The notes under the pieces are model-generated. The model searched no databases. It was not told the origin of the DNA and worked only from the letters and a program-made list of their open reading frames with translations. The position numbers were made by a program, and so were the translations under genes. This document shows positions 25,201-37,068 of a stretch of DNA of 64,000 nt, piece by piece (positions within the stretch are counted from its first letter, which is position 1; each line of letters opens with the position of its first letter). Source of the stretch: Ceriagrion tenellum (lineage: Eukaryota; Arthropoda; Insecta; Odonata; Coenagrionidae); the NCBI GenBank assembly GCA_963169105.1, contig OY720634.1, forward strand, positions 114,860,430-114,924,429. Reading direction: 5' to 3'.

Positions 25201-28010
25201 AGAAGTTCATTTGACCAATGAATTACTACGAGAAGATGAGCTACGACGGAAACAACAGAATAGCTCTACCCAAGCAGTCGTCAATTTTGACGAGACCGTA
25301 GATTACTGAGCTCTAAGGAAATACAGACAATACAGCAGAATGACCAAGTGTAATTCTTCCTCCACCTCCTTTCTCCCTAGGCTCAACTTGTTCCCTTCAG
25401 TACTTTGTTCATTTCACTCAGTATCTATGTCATCCTGCTATTTTTAACGACAAAATAATCATACGGTTTTTTCCACGTGATGGACCAGAAAAATTTCGAA
25501 CACTAGAGTCCGAGGCTGAGGGGCCAGGGCTAATCACATGACCATTGAATGAGACAGCAGATGTCCTCAAAATGTGGTGATAAATTACCAAGAATTGTAA
25601 TGCAATAAGCATAATAAGTAATAAGATACATAAGTAAAGAATAAGTAATAGGGTTTGGGCCAAAATAGACCTAAGTAGAAGGATCAAGAGGAAAACGTCC
25701 CACAAAAAAGGACAAGGGACAACATTCAGGCGCTTTGCACATTCCGAAGCGATATTTTTGCAGGAATAATATGTACTTAGAGGATCCACCCATTTGATTT
25801 GCTAATTCTTAACACTACAGAAATATATCTACCGTTGCCGACACCTAAAACGCCTGAGCTTTTTAACTAGATATTTCATAAAGCATTAATTTTATTTTAC
25901 TAATAGCCAAAGAAACAAAAACATCATCCGCTCTCCCATTTCATCACGCTGACTCGTATACACAAAAGCAATGAATGTGGGCAGTGAGCAGCGAAACGCC
26001 GAGTCAAAGCTACTACTTCGCATCAAAGGCTATACATTATCCCGCCAAAAGCGATAGTTTATCGGCTGATACGAGGAGACGCATCTGTAGATAAACCGAT
26101 TTATATAGCGCTCGTCTTCAACGTGTTTCAACAGCTGAGTTACTTAAGATAACAGGGGAAATAATTGGCATTCATTGTTATGCTTTAGGATAAAGCAACA
26201 CTTTCATGACAACACTCACGGGAGTTGGTATACGGATTTTGACACACCGAATAAAATTAACTAATATGAGATAGAGGGACTTAGTATTTAACACAACAAT
26301 AAATAACAAAATCTTTTACTATTCCAAAGAACACTCATTTTAAAAACCAACCGACCAAATTTTGTTTGTTACTACTTGAGCTCGGTTACAGAATTTTACC
26401 TCGGCGTTATGACTGCGACTGTCCCCTAAGTATCCGACATATTCTGACAGTGTGTGGCACATAACAGGACTAGCATAATTGGCTGAATACTATGAAAGAC
26501 CTATATTTAATTCCAAGCGACAATCCAAGCGCTACTAGCCCTGTGATTTAATGCTTAAAATAGTCTGTTGATAAAAAATGAATATATATATATATATGAG
26601 CATTCTAATAAAATCTTTGACAACTCTGATTGCCTAAATATGTAGTTAATTTATAACCCCATTTATTTAATATTACTTCTACAGATTTGTAAAAAAAAAC
26701 AAGCTGTAGACGCATCCTTAAATATTTATACTACCATCGGTATATCTGGTTTAATATTTTCTCTACCTACGTTATAAACGATATGAAACACGCTCTCACA
26801 TAGATAAGGCCAACGTTAACTAACGACATTTTGATTGAATTGATAAAACTCGATCTCTACGTCAAAATTACATCATCGTTCTGACTAGGTCAGAAGACAA
26901 GTATATTATGCTTAAATTTAATCTAAGTTCCCGATAAAGTTTATCCAGACATTATATAAACAAGCCTAATTGAATTACTTGAATCACAATAGCCATAATT
27001 CCATAAAATATTTTATAGACGGTTGAAATTATAATTACAGCAAAAATATTAACTACAATTGAGGGAAATGTAGCTTTAGCAGAGGATACACCTAATCTAG
27101 CGTAATTTTATTCAGGTTCCTAGCATATTATTACAACTACAAATAGGTAATTTTCCTATCACTGCAAAATGCATAAATGATTTGGTAGGAAGGCACTCCT
27201 TATTGTCTGTTGGCACTTATTATTATAAAAACAAAAGGTACGCCAGGAAATAAAAGCTTCGGGTTACATGAACTTTCTGCTATATCTATGTTATTTTTCA
27301 TGAAACAGAAACCAATAATGTTCCGATTTTGTTGACCCTAAGTCGCCATCTTCATGGTACCTTAATCTTTCCTACAGAAGGTTTAATATTCAAGATATTA
27401 GTTATAATTACTCATCCGAAATATTCCCTGATTAATACGAATAAATAAGTGAGGCAAGACGTTTAAATGCAGAAAAACAGTGAATAAACAGTCCATTAAA
27501 TCCCACCTTAACTTTTAGATTTTTTACATGCCTTAACTTTTCTTTCCAAGCAAAGTTCACGCAAACATGTATATCACGGTTTCAGTTTCATTAAATTACA
27601 AAAATAATTAACACACTAATACAACAGGCACATGTTTCTCAGATGATTATAACAAAAACTTTACTTCCTTTTCTGATGATTCTAAGTACTCATAACACTC
27701 AGTATTTCATAATATAAACGTTCCTCAACAACATCCTACCCCTTGATTCTGCTGCTTACGACACTTCTTATTTCAACTTCAAAGGCTAAGTCATTTTGCG
27801 GTTAACACGTACCACACAGTTGAATAACATGGCATGATTGTTATATTAAATGAATAATTACAGGTCAGTTTCTTAATGGAATTAGGATTGGAAAAAATCG
27901 CTCATTGGTTTCCGGTTCAACTCTGTACAGGTTTATTTAAACTAATAAAAAAAAAACTGATTTGTACCACCAATTTTTATTTTGAACCTTAACTAGTTTT
28001 TTATACAGAA
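25201..28010. other. AT-rich DNA, nothing recognised
   Basis: The hydrophobic minus-strand frame at 25430-25789 contains Leu/Ile-rich low-complexity sequence and no recognisable membrane-protein family. 26000-27880 has almost no open frame above 60 codons. Confidence 0.4.
26582..26597. repeat. (AT)8 microsatellite
   Basis: An uninterrupted AT dinucleotide run in AT-rich DNA. A similar TA run followed by a T run is at about 22125-22147. Confidence 0.8.
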
Positions 28011-28064
28011 CTAGTGTACATTTCTCGGGCTCGCCACCGGGTAAGACCGGGTTGTACACTAATG
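28011..28064. repeat. Short hairpin with TGTACA arms
   Basis: CTAGTGTACA and TGTACACTA form 9- to 10-base arms around a GC-rich loop containing CCACCGGGTAAGACCGGG. It lies about 60 bases upstream of the hammerhead-like motif and may belong to the same element. Confidence 0.4.
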
Positions 28065-28111
28065 TTATTTGCCGGGAAAGTGTTAAATCATACATATATA
28101 GAACTACTTTC

Positions 28112-28170
28112 CACACCTCATCAGATACCTAATGAAGACACCGATGTGCCAAAACTAGTTTTGCCTACAT
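28112..28170 (+). ncRNA. Hammerhead-ribozyme-like motif (Penelope-type)
   Basis: CTAATGA (28129-28135; core CTGATGA with one change) is followed by AGACACCGATGTGCC, a GACAC/GTGCC stem with a two-base loop, then AAAACTAGTTTTGCC. The layout CTGATGA-stem-GAAA-helix III is that of hammerhead motifs found in Penelope-like elements. Here the first core G is A and the G of GAAA is replaced, so it is probably dead. Confidence 0.4.
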
Positions 28171-29155
28171 AAAAGTTGGTGGAATATAACCTAAGTAATC
28201 TTTTTTAGACGGCAACAAACTGCAACAATATTTTGCCAAGAATTATCTATATATCGATTCGAACCTTAGCTTCCATTAATAGAAAAAGTATGCCACTGGA
28301 AACGTTGAATGCTGAAAAGTTAAGCATGAAAGTTACAAAATTATACTTATCAGTGATATCATTTGGCAGTAGAGACTCGCCAGTTTCCATGATTTTTGTC
28401 GGCTGCTTTGAAGCGTGGTTTTGCTTACCAGTCCAATTCCCACCGCTAAGGTACATAATGTAGAGGAGGACACCTGAGGTAGAGTAAAGATCTAGAATCT
28501 CCGTATGCCTTAGGTAGCACGCGGAGCTGGGAGGGCGCTACAGGCAATTTCACGGTGATTTTAAATGGCATGGTCTAAATAACAACTAAAGCTGATGCCA
28601 TCGGAGCGATCCCTTTGACTTCAAGTCGTCAAACATTTTCTGAGTCGAATACTTTGTTTGCATTCGCATCAAAGCACGTTCAATATTGTTCCCATGTCAC
28701 ATTCGCGACATAGCAAGACTATTAGATCGCTAGCATCATTGTCCATCGTTACCTTACCACCACTAGAATGCTCTCTTGATTGAAGCTCGTATTATTTACT
28801 TATAACGAGTAAGTTTCCTTTGGGAATAATTGGTGCATTTTTCTCTAAACTCAAGAAGAACCAACAGCATTAATTACAAATATTACTTTACTCTTCGAAC
28901 AAAAGGCATTATTATAAGCCTGGAAGAAGTTCTAAAATCCTGTTTCTAACCAACTTCCTCGTTCGGCGAATCGGAAAGAGAGAACGTCTTTCAAATGCAT
29001 TTAAGTAACCGAATAAATCCTACCTTGGTGGATTGTTCTTCGAAATTTTCATTTTTTTACATAGTATACTACATCATTGTGGTTTAACCCATTTTTCAAA
29101 GCATTTAAATGATTTTATAGCCTACTTATGGCTCACACAGCATGAATTCTGACCT
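28171..29155. other. No recognised feature
   Basis: Overlapping frames at 28233-28463 (plus) and 28247-28456 (minus) show no domain. The first part may belong to the Penelope-type repeat at 28112. Confidence 0.3.
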
Positions 29156-29417
29156 AAAGTTATAATAAAAACATTTTTTACTGAATATGATTGTAAGTCT
29201 ACAAAAAGCAATCTAAAAATGGTAAAATGGACTAAATTTTACTCGGCAATTCGTTTTTCAGCCCAGTAATTTAGAAACCCCACTTTTGCAAGTGGGGTTG
29301 CTAAAAGACTTGGTTGAAAAACGAGTTGCCAAATAAAATTTTGTCCATTTAACCATTTTTAGATTGCTTTTTGTAGACTTACAATCTTATACAGTAAAAT
29401 ATTTTTATTAAAACTTT
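29156..29417. mobile_element. 262-bp foldback MITE
   Basis: The two halves are near-perfect reverse complements over their whole length. The outer ends are AAAGTTATAATAAAAAC against AAAGTTTTAATAAAAAT. The inner parts share GATTGTAAGTCTACAAAAAG and TCTAAAAATGG, and the centre is a hairpin of ACCCCACTTTTGCAAGTGGG. There is no coding capacity, and I see no clear target-site duplication. It sits in AT-rich DNA just upstream of the LINE fragment at 29540. Confidence 0.85.
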
Positions 29418-29539
29418 GAAAGACATCGAACCAGACAAGAGCAAGGAAAATAACTAGATCAGCAAGGAAAGAAACCATATTTTAATGTAGAAAGGAGCAT
29501 TTTTTAAAAGTATTCTACCGGTTAAGGTAGGTTTTGCCG

Positions 29540-30345
29540 AATGTCAGAGAATCTCCTCCCGATCCCCTACACTTTCAGGGTTCCATTCCCCTCCAGTATA
29601 TCCTTTTTCATCTCAGCACACGATCTACCCGTCTTCATTCTGTCCATGAAACCTATTCTCTTTCTTCCCCTTCCCCGCTTACCCAACATCCTTACCTATT
29701 ATCACACACTTGAGCAGCCCATCGCCCTTCACAACACCCTTCAGCCATCTACCCTGCCAATCCCAGATTTCATTCAGAAGTTTCCTTTCCTCGCCCGCCA
29801 TCTCAAACTTCCTCGTTAGTCTTCCTTTCCGTCCACCTAGCCTTCTCCATCCTTCTCCACAACCACATCTCAAATGCCTGCAGCCTATTCTAGTCCACGT
29901 TTATGCCCCATACAACGCTACGCTCCATAACAAGCTCTTCACCAGCCTCTTTTTCACATCCTTACCCAATATCCCCGTAATCAGCTCCCTTCTATTACTA
30001 AACGCCTCCTTAGCTAGCGCTATTCTCTTCCGTATCTTTGTTACTATGTCCGTTTTTCTCTAACGTACTACCTAAGTAATTAAATTGCTCTACTTGCTCG
30101 AGTTTGTGTCCCCAAACTTTAATCACAAGCCTAGCTTTCTTTGTCCTAGAGAATTTCATCACTTTTGTTATCTTATGATTTATCTTTATTCCGAATATCC
30201 ACTGTATTTCTAAAGCATCTACCTAAGCTTGCAATCCCTTCGAAGATCCACTAACCAATGCCTGATCGTCCGCGAATCTAACCGACTTCATCAGATGTCT
30301 TCCTACTTTGATTCCAACCTCAAGTTCTACCCATGCCTGTCTTAG
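29540..30345 (-). mobile_element. Non-LTR retrotransposon RT C-terminal fragment with intact FADD motif
   Basis: The minus strand encodes VRFADDQALVSGSSKGLQA (RT motif C; both aspartates present) near 30270. IKINHKITKVMKF and FNYLGSTLEKNGHSNK follow, then KKRLVKSLLWSVALYGA, which belongs to the post-RT domain. Frame breaks are few: a stop after GLQA, a stop after ALYGA and some small shifts. It is homologous to the fragment at 43600-45090, where motif C has become FVDNRVLV. Both ends are truncated. Confidence 0.8.
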
Positions 30346-30574
30346 CATTTCTTACCAACATTAGACTTTAGTAATAATGATGGACCACAAAATTCGGCAT
30401 GACGATAAGCGAATGTAAGGCACTTAGTGGTCTATGTTCAGAAAAAGTACCTATCGGAACTTCATCTGTGAAGCTGCATTGTGCAACCGTTCATTAATGG
30501 CATTGAGACAAAAGTGATAATGAATGGAAAGAATATATATCTAATGTACTTGATATATAAAATCTTGTCGGGTG

Positions 30575-31187
30575 TTTTAGCTAAATTTCCATCGGTAATT
30601 TCCAACCCAGTTTCAGCTAGTTTTCATGCATCGATGATTATCGCTCAGCATATAAAATCATTCAGCGATGGAAATTATGTTTAAGAAGCATTAATAGAAC
30701 GCGCACCTTTCCTGTTTCACGGTTTACTAGAAAAAGAAAAAAAATACTCAAAGGATTTATGATTTGCCACTGAGCAAGAATACAGAGATAGATAGGATAT
30801 TAAAATAACAACAAACGTATAAGAACAGCTATTTAAAGGTTGCTTCAAACAAATACTTTCCAATTTATACTGATCAGAGTAAGGACAGAGCATTATCAGC
30901 TGTAAATGCCATTAGTATAAGATTTTCCCTTCGTGATGAGATACGCGAGGAATGGATTAACTTGGTAACCTTACCTGAAAGAACTACAGGTGTCGAAATA
31001 TGTAAGGATCTTATGAATGACTTCACCGTTAAAAACTTGGACGTTTCAAAAGTGGTATCTATGTCAACAGATTATGCACCAGACATTGTTGGCAAGGAAG
31101 CAGGTTTTGTATCTCTGTTTGCAAAAGATGTTGGGCACCCAGTTCTAGAGGTTCATTGGATTTTACACCTCAGCTATTCACCTTAGA
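30575..31187 (+). mobile_element. hAT-family transposase relic (SCAND3/ZBED-like)
   Basis: The first block reads SASFHASMIIAQHIKSFSDG (30601-30672) and ALIERAPFLF, matching the SYxVSxxIAKxxKPFSDGExIKECL region of hAT transposases of the ZBED/SCAND3 type. The second block, in another frame from about 30822 to 31186, includes NKYFPIYTDQSKD (normally a YFSIQLDESTD motif), then LPERTTGVEICKDLMNDF, VSKVVSMSTDYAPDIVGKEA and VLEVHWILHL (normally THCxIHR). Three catalytic-core landmarks are therefore visible but altered. No terminal inverted repeats were found beside it. Confidence 0.7.
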
Positions 31188-31784
31188 GTATTAAAAACTA
31201 CCGTGTCCATGATAGACACGTTAACTTAAATTAACGAAAAACTATCGCAAATACCATCATCGGCATCCGTTTTTTGTTAAGCATACATGAACTCCGTTCT
31301 GGCTCTGTTTAGAAATGGGTTACCAAGTGCCCAGGGCCTGAAACGAATGGAAATCTAGTGCGCTGCTGAGTTGCGAGGTGAGCTGCGTCCTAGAGCGAAT
31401 GGGAGGCTTCCATCAAGCAGCCATTTCACGTCGCCGCTTTATTTTAAATAAGAAATTAAGTTTTCCATCCCAAACCAACTACGTCAAACTTATATTTAAG
31501 CTTGGAACGCGCAGCGAGAGTCTCTTTGAGATGTTTCTCAAGATTTCTCTTCATTTTTCACTCCAGGAGCCAACATTTTGAACTGAAACTTCATTAAGTT
31601 CTTTATTATCTTCGTAGGTTCATTCAATTCATAGTGACGGTACCAAAAGAAAATAATAAAAATAGCACAGGATGCGAAGAACATAGGACGGTAAGTTTGA
31701 TACCTCCATTAGCCAAAATACTACTAAGAACAATAAACAGAAATTTGTGTAGAAGGCTGAATAGTATTTTTTTTTATTTATCCT

Positions 31785-31938
31785 GGGTTGGATGAGACGA
31801 AACCGTCCCCTCTTCCCTGAACCCAGTACATACACAAACACCCATGCCCCGGGCGGATAATTTCTACCCAGACGGGACTCGAACCTGCGACCCTAGAGTT
31901 AACAGGCGAGGACTTTACCCCGCAGTCACCGGGGCCGG
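31785..31938 (-). mobile_element. tRNA-derived SINE with well-preserved tRNA head
   Basis: On the minus strand the sequence opens GGCCCCGGTGACTGCGGGG and carries a perfect B box, GGTTCGAGTCC (31875-31885), with a tRNA-like CCTGTTAACT anticodon region between the boxes. The loop would read GTT, as in tRNA-Asn. After the tRNA-like part it runs into an unrelated body ending near GGTTGGATGAGACG. The acceptor stem and A box are not good enough for a functional tRNA. It lies directly beside the LINE starting near 31950, on the opposite strand. Confidence 0.75.
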
Positions 31939-31949
31939 AATTAAGTAAT

Positions 31950-33052
31950 TAGTGAATAACATTTTGGATGTAGGCTACTTTCATAGATCTAGAAAAGGTG
32001 CTCGACAAAGTAAGATGGGACAGACTAATGGTTATATTACAAAATCAAAGAGTTGACCGGAAAGATTTATTTAAGACCTATTACTAGACCAAACTGCAAG
32101 AGTGAAGGAAGAAGGAGAAATTACAGGAGAGATTGGCTTGGGATGAGGAGTAATACAGGGATGCTGCATATCCCCAATATTATTTTACGTGTACTTGAAA
32201 AAATAGTTAAGGAATGTTAATATGGAAAGGGTGGAGCTTGTTTAGGAGGTAAAAGAGTAGTGTATAAGATTTGTAGATGACATGGCAGTTCTAGCTGAAA
32301 CCAAAAAAGAATTAACAATAATGTTAGAGGACCTTAACACAAAGTGTATATAATATGGAATGAAGATGAACAAGAATAAACCGAAGGGTATAGTTATTAC
32401 AGGAAAAGGAGAGAAAACTAAGATCAAACTTGAATGTGAATGGCTTGAACAAATAGAGAGTTTTACGCATCTAGGTAGTATGATAACTGAAGATACGTAT
32501 TGTTCATTGGATATAAGAAGAAGAATAGCGATGGCAAAAGAAGGATTTCAAAGGAAAAGGAAGCTACTCCGTGGACCGATATAGAATAGAGAACTGAGGA
32601 AGAGGCTAGCAAAGTTTTATACGTAGTGTGTGGCATTGTATGGATCAGATACTAGGACAATTAAGAAGGAAGATGAAAAAACACTAGAAGCCCTAAAGAT
32701 GTGGATTTGGAGGAAGATGGAGAAAGTGAGTATGAGGAGGCATTGAAGAGTATAGGCGAGGACAGGACTAAGATGGAAATGATTAGAAGAAGAAATTATG
32801 AAAGAGATGATGATGAAACTGGATAGGATATTGCCTGAGAAGAGATTGTTTGCTAGCGACAGGAACTGTGGAGGGAAAGCGGATAAGGGGAAGGAAAAGA
32901 AAGCAAATGTTGAACATTATCAAAGTAGAGGGTAGATACTTGAAAACGAAGCGATTAGCAGAGAGAAGAGTGGAGTCCGTGAGGAAAGCTGCCAGAAGGC
33001 AGAAAAACATGCATGAATGAATACGAGTATATCGAATCCCATCCCATCCCAT
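31950..33052 (+). mobile_element. Non-LTR retrotransposon, RT palm to 3' end, with (ATCCC)n tail
   Basis: The plus strand encodes, over several frames, the second half of an RTE/CR1-type reverse transcriptase. RT motif A is ATFIDLEKVLDKVRWDRL near 31975. A degraded GVIQGCCISPILFYVY lies near 32150 (motif B, normally GVRQGCPLSP). Motif C is IRFVDDMAVLAETKKEL near 32265. YGMKMNKNKPKG and FTHLGSMITED then lie in the intact frame 32360-32584, followed by a VALYGSDTRTIKK relic near 32630. The element ends in a short ATCCC tandem repeat at about 33037-33052, typical of LINE 3' tails. It has several stops and is truncated at its 5' end. Confidence 0.85.
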
Positions 33053-33841
33053 CTACTTCGCGATAAATTATTCAGCCATCACGATCGAAACGGCTAACAA
33101 CGGTGACAAGTTTTCCTAGAGTTATTGGCGTGAGTTTCATCCATCACACCTCGTGTTGCACTTACAGTATCACCTACTTTCATATTTTGATTCCGGTTCG
33201 CCGCGGAACTCGGCAATTATAAAGATAATTACTGAAGCGCTGTCGGATTTTCCATGAGACATATGGTTTACGACATTTATAAATGGATTTAAACAGGACA
33301 TTATTTGTCGTTAGCACCCAGACACGAGATTCTCGGTCAGCTCGGACTTGGTGATGAGAGAAATAGATAAGTAAATTGATAGGTATACCATGCCTGCATA
33401 TTTCTTCCGCCAAGGTCATATATTTTCATTGATGATATATGAATGCATTCATTTACAATCGCGACTAAATTCACGCATGAATTTCCCGATCTACGTCTTC
33501 CTCTCACTCCAATAACTCCTTTTTAATGTCCAATGATTTCCTTCCGGTTATCCTCAGAAATGGCTGAATAAATAACCCAATCAAGGAAGTATAAATACCT
33601 TCCTCAACGAACACATCACCGGAATCTGCTATACTGAACTGTAATGACCCGCTAATTCATCACTCGATCTCTTTTTTTCTACGCACGCTCCTCAAATACC
33701 ATGCATCAACTAAATTAGGAATAGAGATTTCACAATATCCACTTTATCACCATGCAAGGTGATGTGGAGTCAATTTAATAAATTTCTACTTCACTACACC
33801 AGACAAGCACCAAAAGTTTCGGTACACCCCTTGGCCAACCA
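33053..33841. other. AT-rich DNA, nothing recognised
   Basis: A single short minus-strand frame (33180-33419) without recognisable motif. Confidence 0.4.
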
Positions 33842-34240
33842 AAGACCTACCTCCAGAAACTTATAGTTGAGCGTTATTTCGTCCGCTCAAAGCAAGGCAA
33901 TCCACTCTTCCTTATGCGGGAGGCCACGAGGGCCATCCAAATTATTGGATATTAGCACGGAACGGCGGAGACACTACCCGCGGCCGAAATGGGTGCTTGA
34001 CGGATGCAAAGCATGCTTTAGCAGCGCACGGTCGACCTTGAGTGAACTTTTTTTCCGAAGCGAGCCAAAGCCTGTCCGAATATCGAAGCCGGTACCCCAA
34101 AGTACCAAGTCTCAGCGCGAGCACACTCAGCGGACTTGCTGGGCGGGTTTGAGTGATTCCTCTACGTCACCTACGCGTCACGCTCAAGCATGCTAGCGCC
34201 ACGGTAATTCGGCCACGGCTACTGCCGTCGATGGGCAGAG
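33842..34240. other. GC-rich island, unidentified
   Basis: The segment is distinctly more GC-rich than its flanks, with frames on both strands (33867-34196 plus, 33942-34124 minus) and no recognised motif. It could be a promoter/CpG-type region or an unknown repeat unit. Confidence 0.3.
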
Positions 34241-34527
34241 CTTAATTCTGGTCGGGTTAGTCCTATTTGTCACCAGTTACCATTCTGCTTCCTAAAAAAT
34301 GAATCCCTAGGCTATCTTCTGCACGAAAATCCACACATCTAGCCGATTTTATCACCCCCTCGCCTGCTCACGTTCTCACTTCTATACCTCTCATGCCTCT
34401 CAACCTGTTTACACAAAGTAAGCGTCGAAATACAACGGCGACTAAAGAAAAATATGCTTTACTCCTGATCATTCTCTCGCTACTTTGATCCGCCATCCTC
34501 GACCCTGGCATGAGCCAAATATGATTC

Positions 34528-34584
34528 AGGTTAAGCATGGTACTAATACATATAAGTGTAATGTATTAGTACCATAAGGTTAAG
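34528..34584. repeat. Perfect 15-bp hairpin flanked by 8-bp direct repeats
   Basis: ATGGTACTAATACAT (34537-34551) and ATGTATTAGTACCAT (34561-34575) are perfect inverse copies with a 9-base loop. The hairpin is bracketed by AGGTTAAG at 34528-34535 and 34577-34584, which looks like an 8-bp target-site duplication around a very small element. Confidence 0.7.
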
Positions 34585-36885
34585 TTTCTAAGAAGCAGCC
34601 CGTCCTCACAGTCAACTCTTCATGTATGAATAACGTCCAAAATATACTGCAACTCAATCGAAATCTTCAAATTTAACAGATCAAACAAAGCATACATTAG
34701 ATCTACCATTTAATTTATTTATTACCGGTCATTTCTTCAATATCCTACATCCCATTCCCTTCCTCCTACAAGTACAAACTGGTCACTGATTGAATAGAAG
34801 TTTGTTTTATCCTTTGAAATTGTATCAATTTCTCTGATAGCCACTTTTCCCGCTTGGGATATTAAATGTAACCGCCATATAGCCTTCTGCTGGCCTTGCG
34901 TTCCTCTTCTATAAACTGGAAACCAAAGCTGATGTCTTCCGGCCACACTCCCTCCTAAAAGACCGGGGAAAAAACGGCAAGTAACCTCCTTCCGCTTCAA
35001 CGAAAATTTTGAACGAAATGATCGCAGTGGCATAAATACTTCCACACTCCAGATGAACGCTAATTACTCAAGTTCCCCCAAGCAAGGCACTCACATAACC
35101 TATCACGACCCAAGCACCACTCTAACTTTGCTAACGCGCATACCTCATGAATTAGCCCTCCCACAAGATTAAGGTGCCCGTACCTACCGCGAAGCAGTCC
35201 GCCACTCTGTAATCACGGTTCATCTTGGGATCGGTGGCGTGTCTGCCGTCCGCATAAGACGGTGGGAATATGCGCACTTGTCCTCTAAACTTACGATCGA
35301 GAGACTACGAGGCTCGTGTGAGGTGATGACAGCTGGCGATGTGAATTATCCTCCTATCAGTGTATTTCCATTTCCATCAACGTTTTTATTTTATTAACAA
35401 GTTTTTCGCAGCCATTTCTGGGAGAATTATCAAGAAAAAAGGTGCATGATATGAAATACTAAAATCATTCATAATCCTCCTCCCTCCTAGTCACCTTGGT
35501 CACGGAGTGCGATTCTCTCTCCCCTCTGTCCTTCGATTAGGCTAATGGTCGGCTGCGCCTCTACGAGGAAGAACTTGTGCGACATTCGAATTTTGGTATT
35601 GTGTTGCGGAATTTTTCTCTTTCGCTTCTCTTATACTCGTGTAAAGCAAGAAATGCAATGCCATCCAAGAGCATAAGAGAAGCCCCTGATTCCCATTTCT
35701 AAAATAAATTTTTATTGACTTAAAGTGAAATCTGCATTTTGCTAGCGTCATCCGCTAACATTCTTTCCCTGATCTGTTTCACGACGGTTTTGTATTCATT
35801 CATGTTCTATCTGAATTCACCATGCGGCTGCTTTTGCTCTTCCTAATATTTGACTGTGATTGACCTCTTACACGCTTCTTTTTTCACTCGTTATGACGAA
35901 ATCAAGGCAGTCCGAGCGAGATAGTTCCCTTGTCATTCTAGAGACCATATTCGAATTACACGTCTTAATTTAACTAGCTGTAGGACACATGAATTAAAAA
36001 TTGCATTATTAATGGTGCAATAATACAATTTTATATGCCAGAAATGGTAAGTAATTAAATGAAAATATCTAAATAAGTCTTTAACTTGACTAATTTTTTT
36101 CGCGCGGTGCGTTTGAAACTCCTTCAAAACGGAAGGTTTTTTGTGACATACAAGAACGTATTGCGATGACAATATGATTAATTTTTAAAAATAGTAGAGA
36201 TAACATAAAAACTACACGTTGTTAGTTTCTTTACGACATATAAGTGTTACAAATCCCTCATTTTGTAAATAGTGTCTCTCTTGAGTGCATACACGTACTA
36301 TTCCCCATGTAAAAGGCCTGGTATTTTTTGGCAAATAACCCCGAAAGTAATGAGGTAAGGGGTTGAATTTTTGGTGTCATTAGAAGGGTGAGATATTTTT
36401 CTTTAAATGAGACCAAATTCATTGATTTCTAGGTAAAATGATATTTCGCTCAAACTAACTTAAGCCCTTAGCTGAAAATATAAGGCAATAGAGAACTGCA
36501 GCAAGCCAATGTTCGTATTTGGCGGCTACAGATGATATCGGTCTCCTTATAGGGACCACTAGTCAATCTTTAGGATGCTTTATGGGTTGCAACAAAACAT
36601 AGCAATCCCTTTTAATTGAGAATAACAGCCTATGCGAAGGTCAAATAATTTAAAATCTGATGTTTTTTTAAATGATATCATTTTCATAAGCAGCTTCCTC
36701 GGTCTTGGAATGAGTCATCGATATTCACCAAAATATCATTTTGGATAGAAAAGTAACCTTCCCCACGAAAATTCTTTCATGTGGATGATTTCAATCATTC
36801 AAAGAATTAATAGCATAAGCAGGGCTGAATCGAGTGACGAAATATACAGGACTCACCTTCAGGCGCGGGAGCTTCTACAACTTGC
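34585..36885. other. No recognised feature
   Basis: The frame at 34737-35045 (minus) is protein-like in composition but not identified. The remainder is AT-rich. Confidence 0.35.
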
Positions 36886-37068
36886 AGCAAGTTATACCTC
36901 AGCACATTCCTCACTTCGGAAAAATATCCTCACAAACACTTCAATCACTTGCCACTAGACGGTGACTTGGCAGAATATGGCCCATACATTGATGATTTCA
37001 TCCGAGCAGCTGTTGAATTGGGCTTCTCCGCATCAGGCAACAGGAAAAAACTTTCGCCTAATGAATAG
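36886..37068 (+). pseudogene. GMC-oxidoreductase-like exon fragment
   Basis: The open frame reads FLTSEKYPHKHFNHLPLDGD, then GPYIDDFIRAAVELGFSASG, and stops at 37066-37068. GMC oxidoreductases (glucose-dehydrogenase-like, FAD-dependent) have at this point a YFxKSE block, a short spacer ending HxxxGxLxV, and then PxxxxFxxAxxELGY. The frame can be entered from an AG at 36886-36887 (TTGCAG). No donor is visible before the stop, and no FAD-binding GxGxxG exon or other GMC exons were found nearby. It looks like a truncated copy. Confidence 0.45.

Noticed and set aside
25430..25789. A 119-codon frame with Leu/Ile-rich segments.
   Set aside because: Low-complexity hydrophobic run in AT-rich DNA, with no family match and no splice support.
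31860..31938. A possible tRNA-Asn gene on the minus strand.
   Set aside because: The B box is good, but the A box and acceptor stem are poor, and the sequence runs on into a SINE body.
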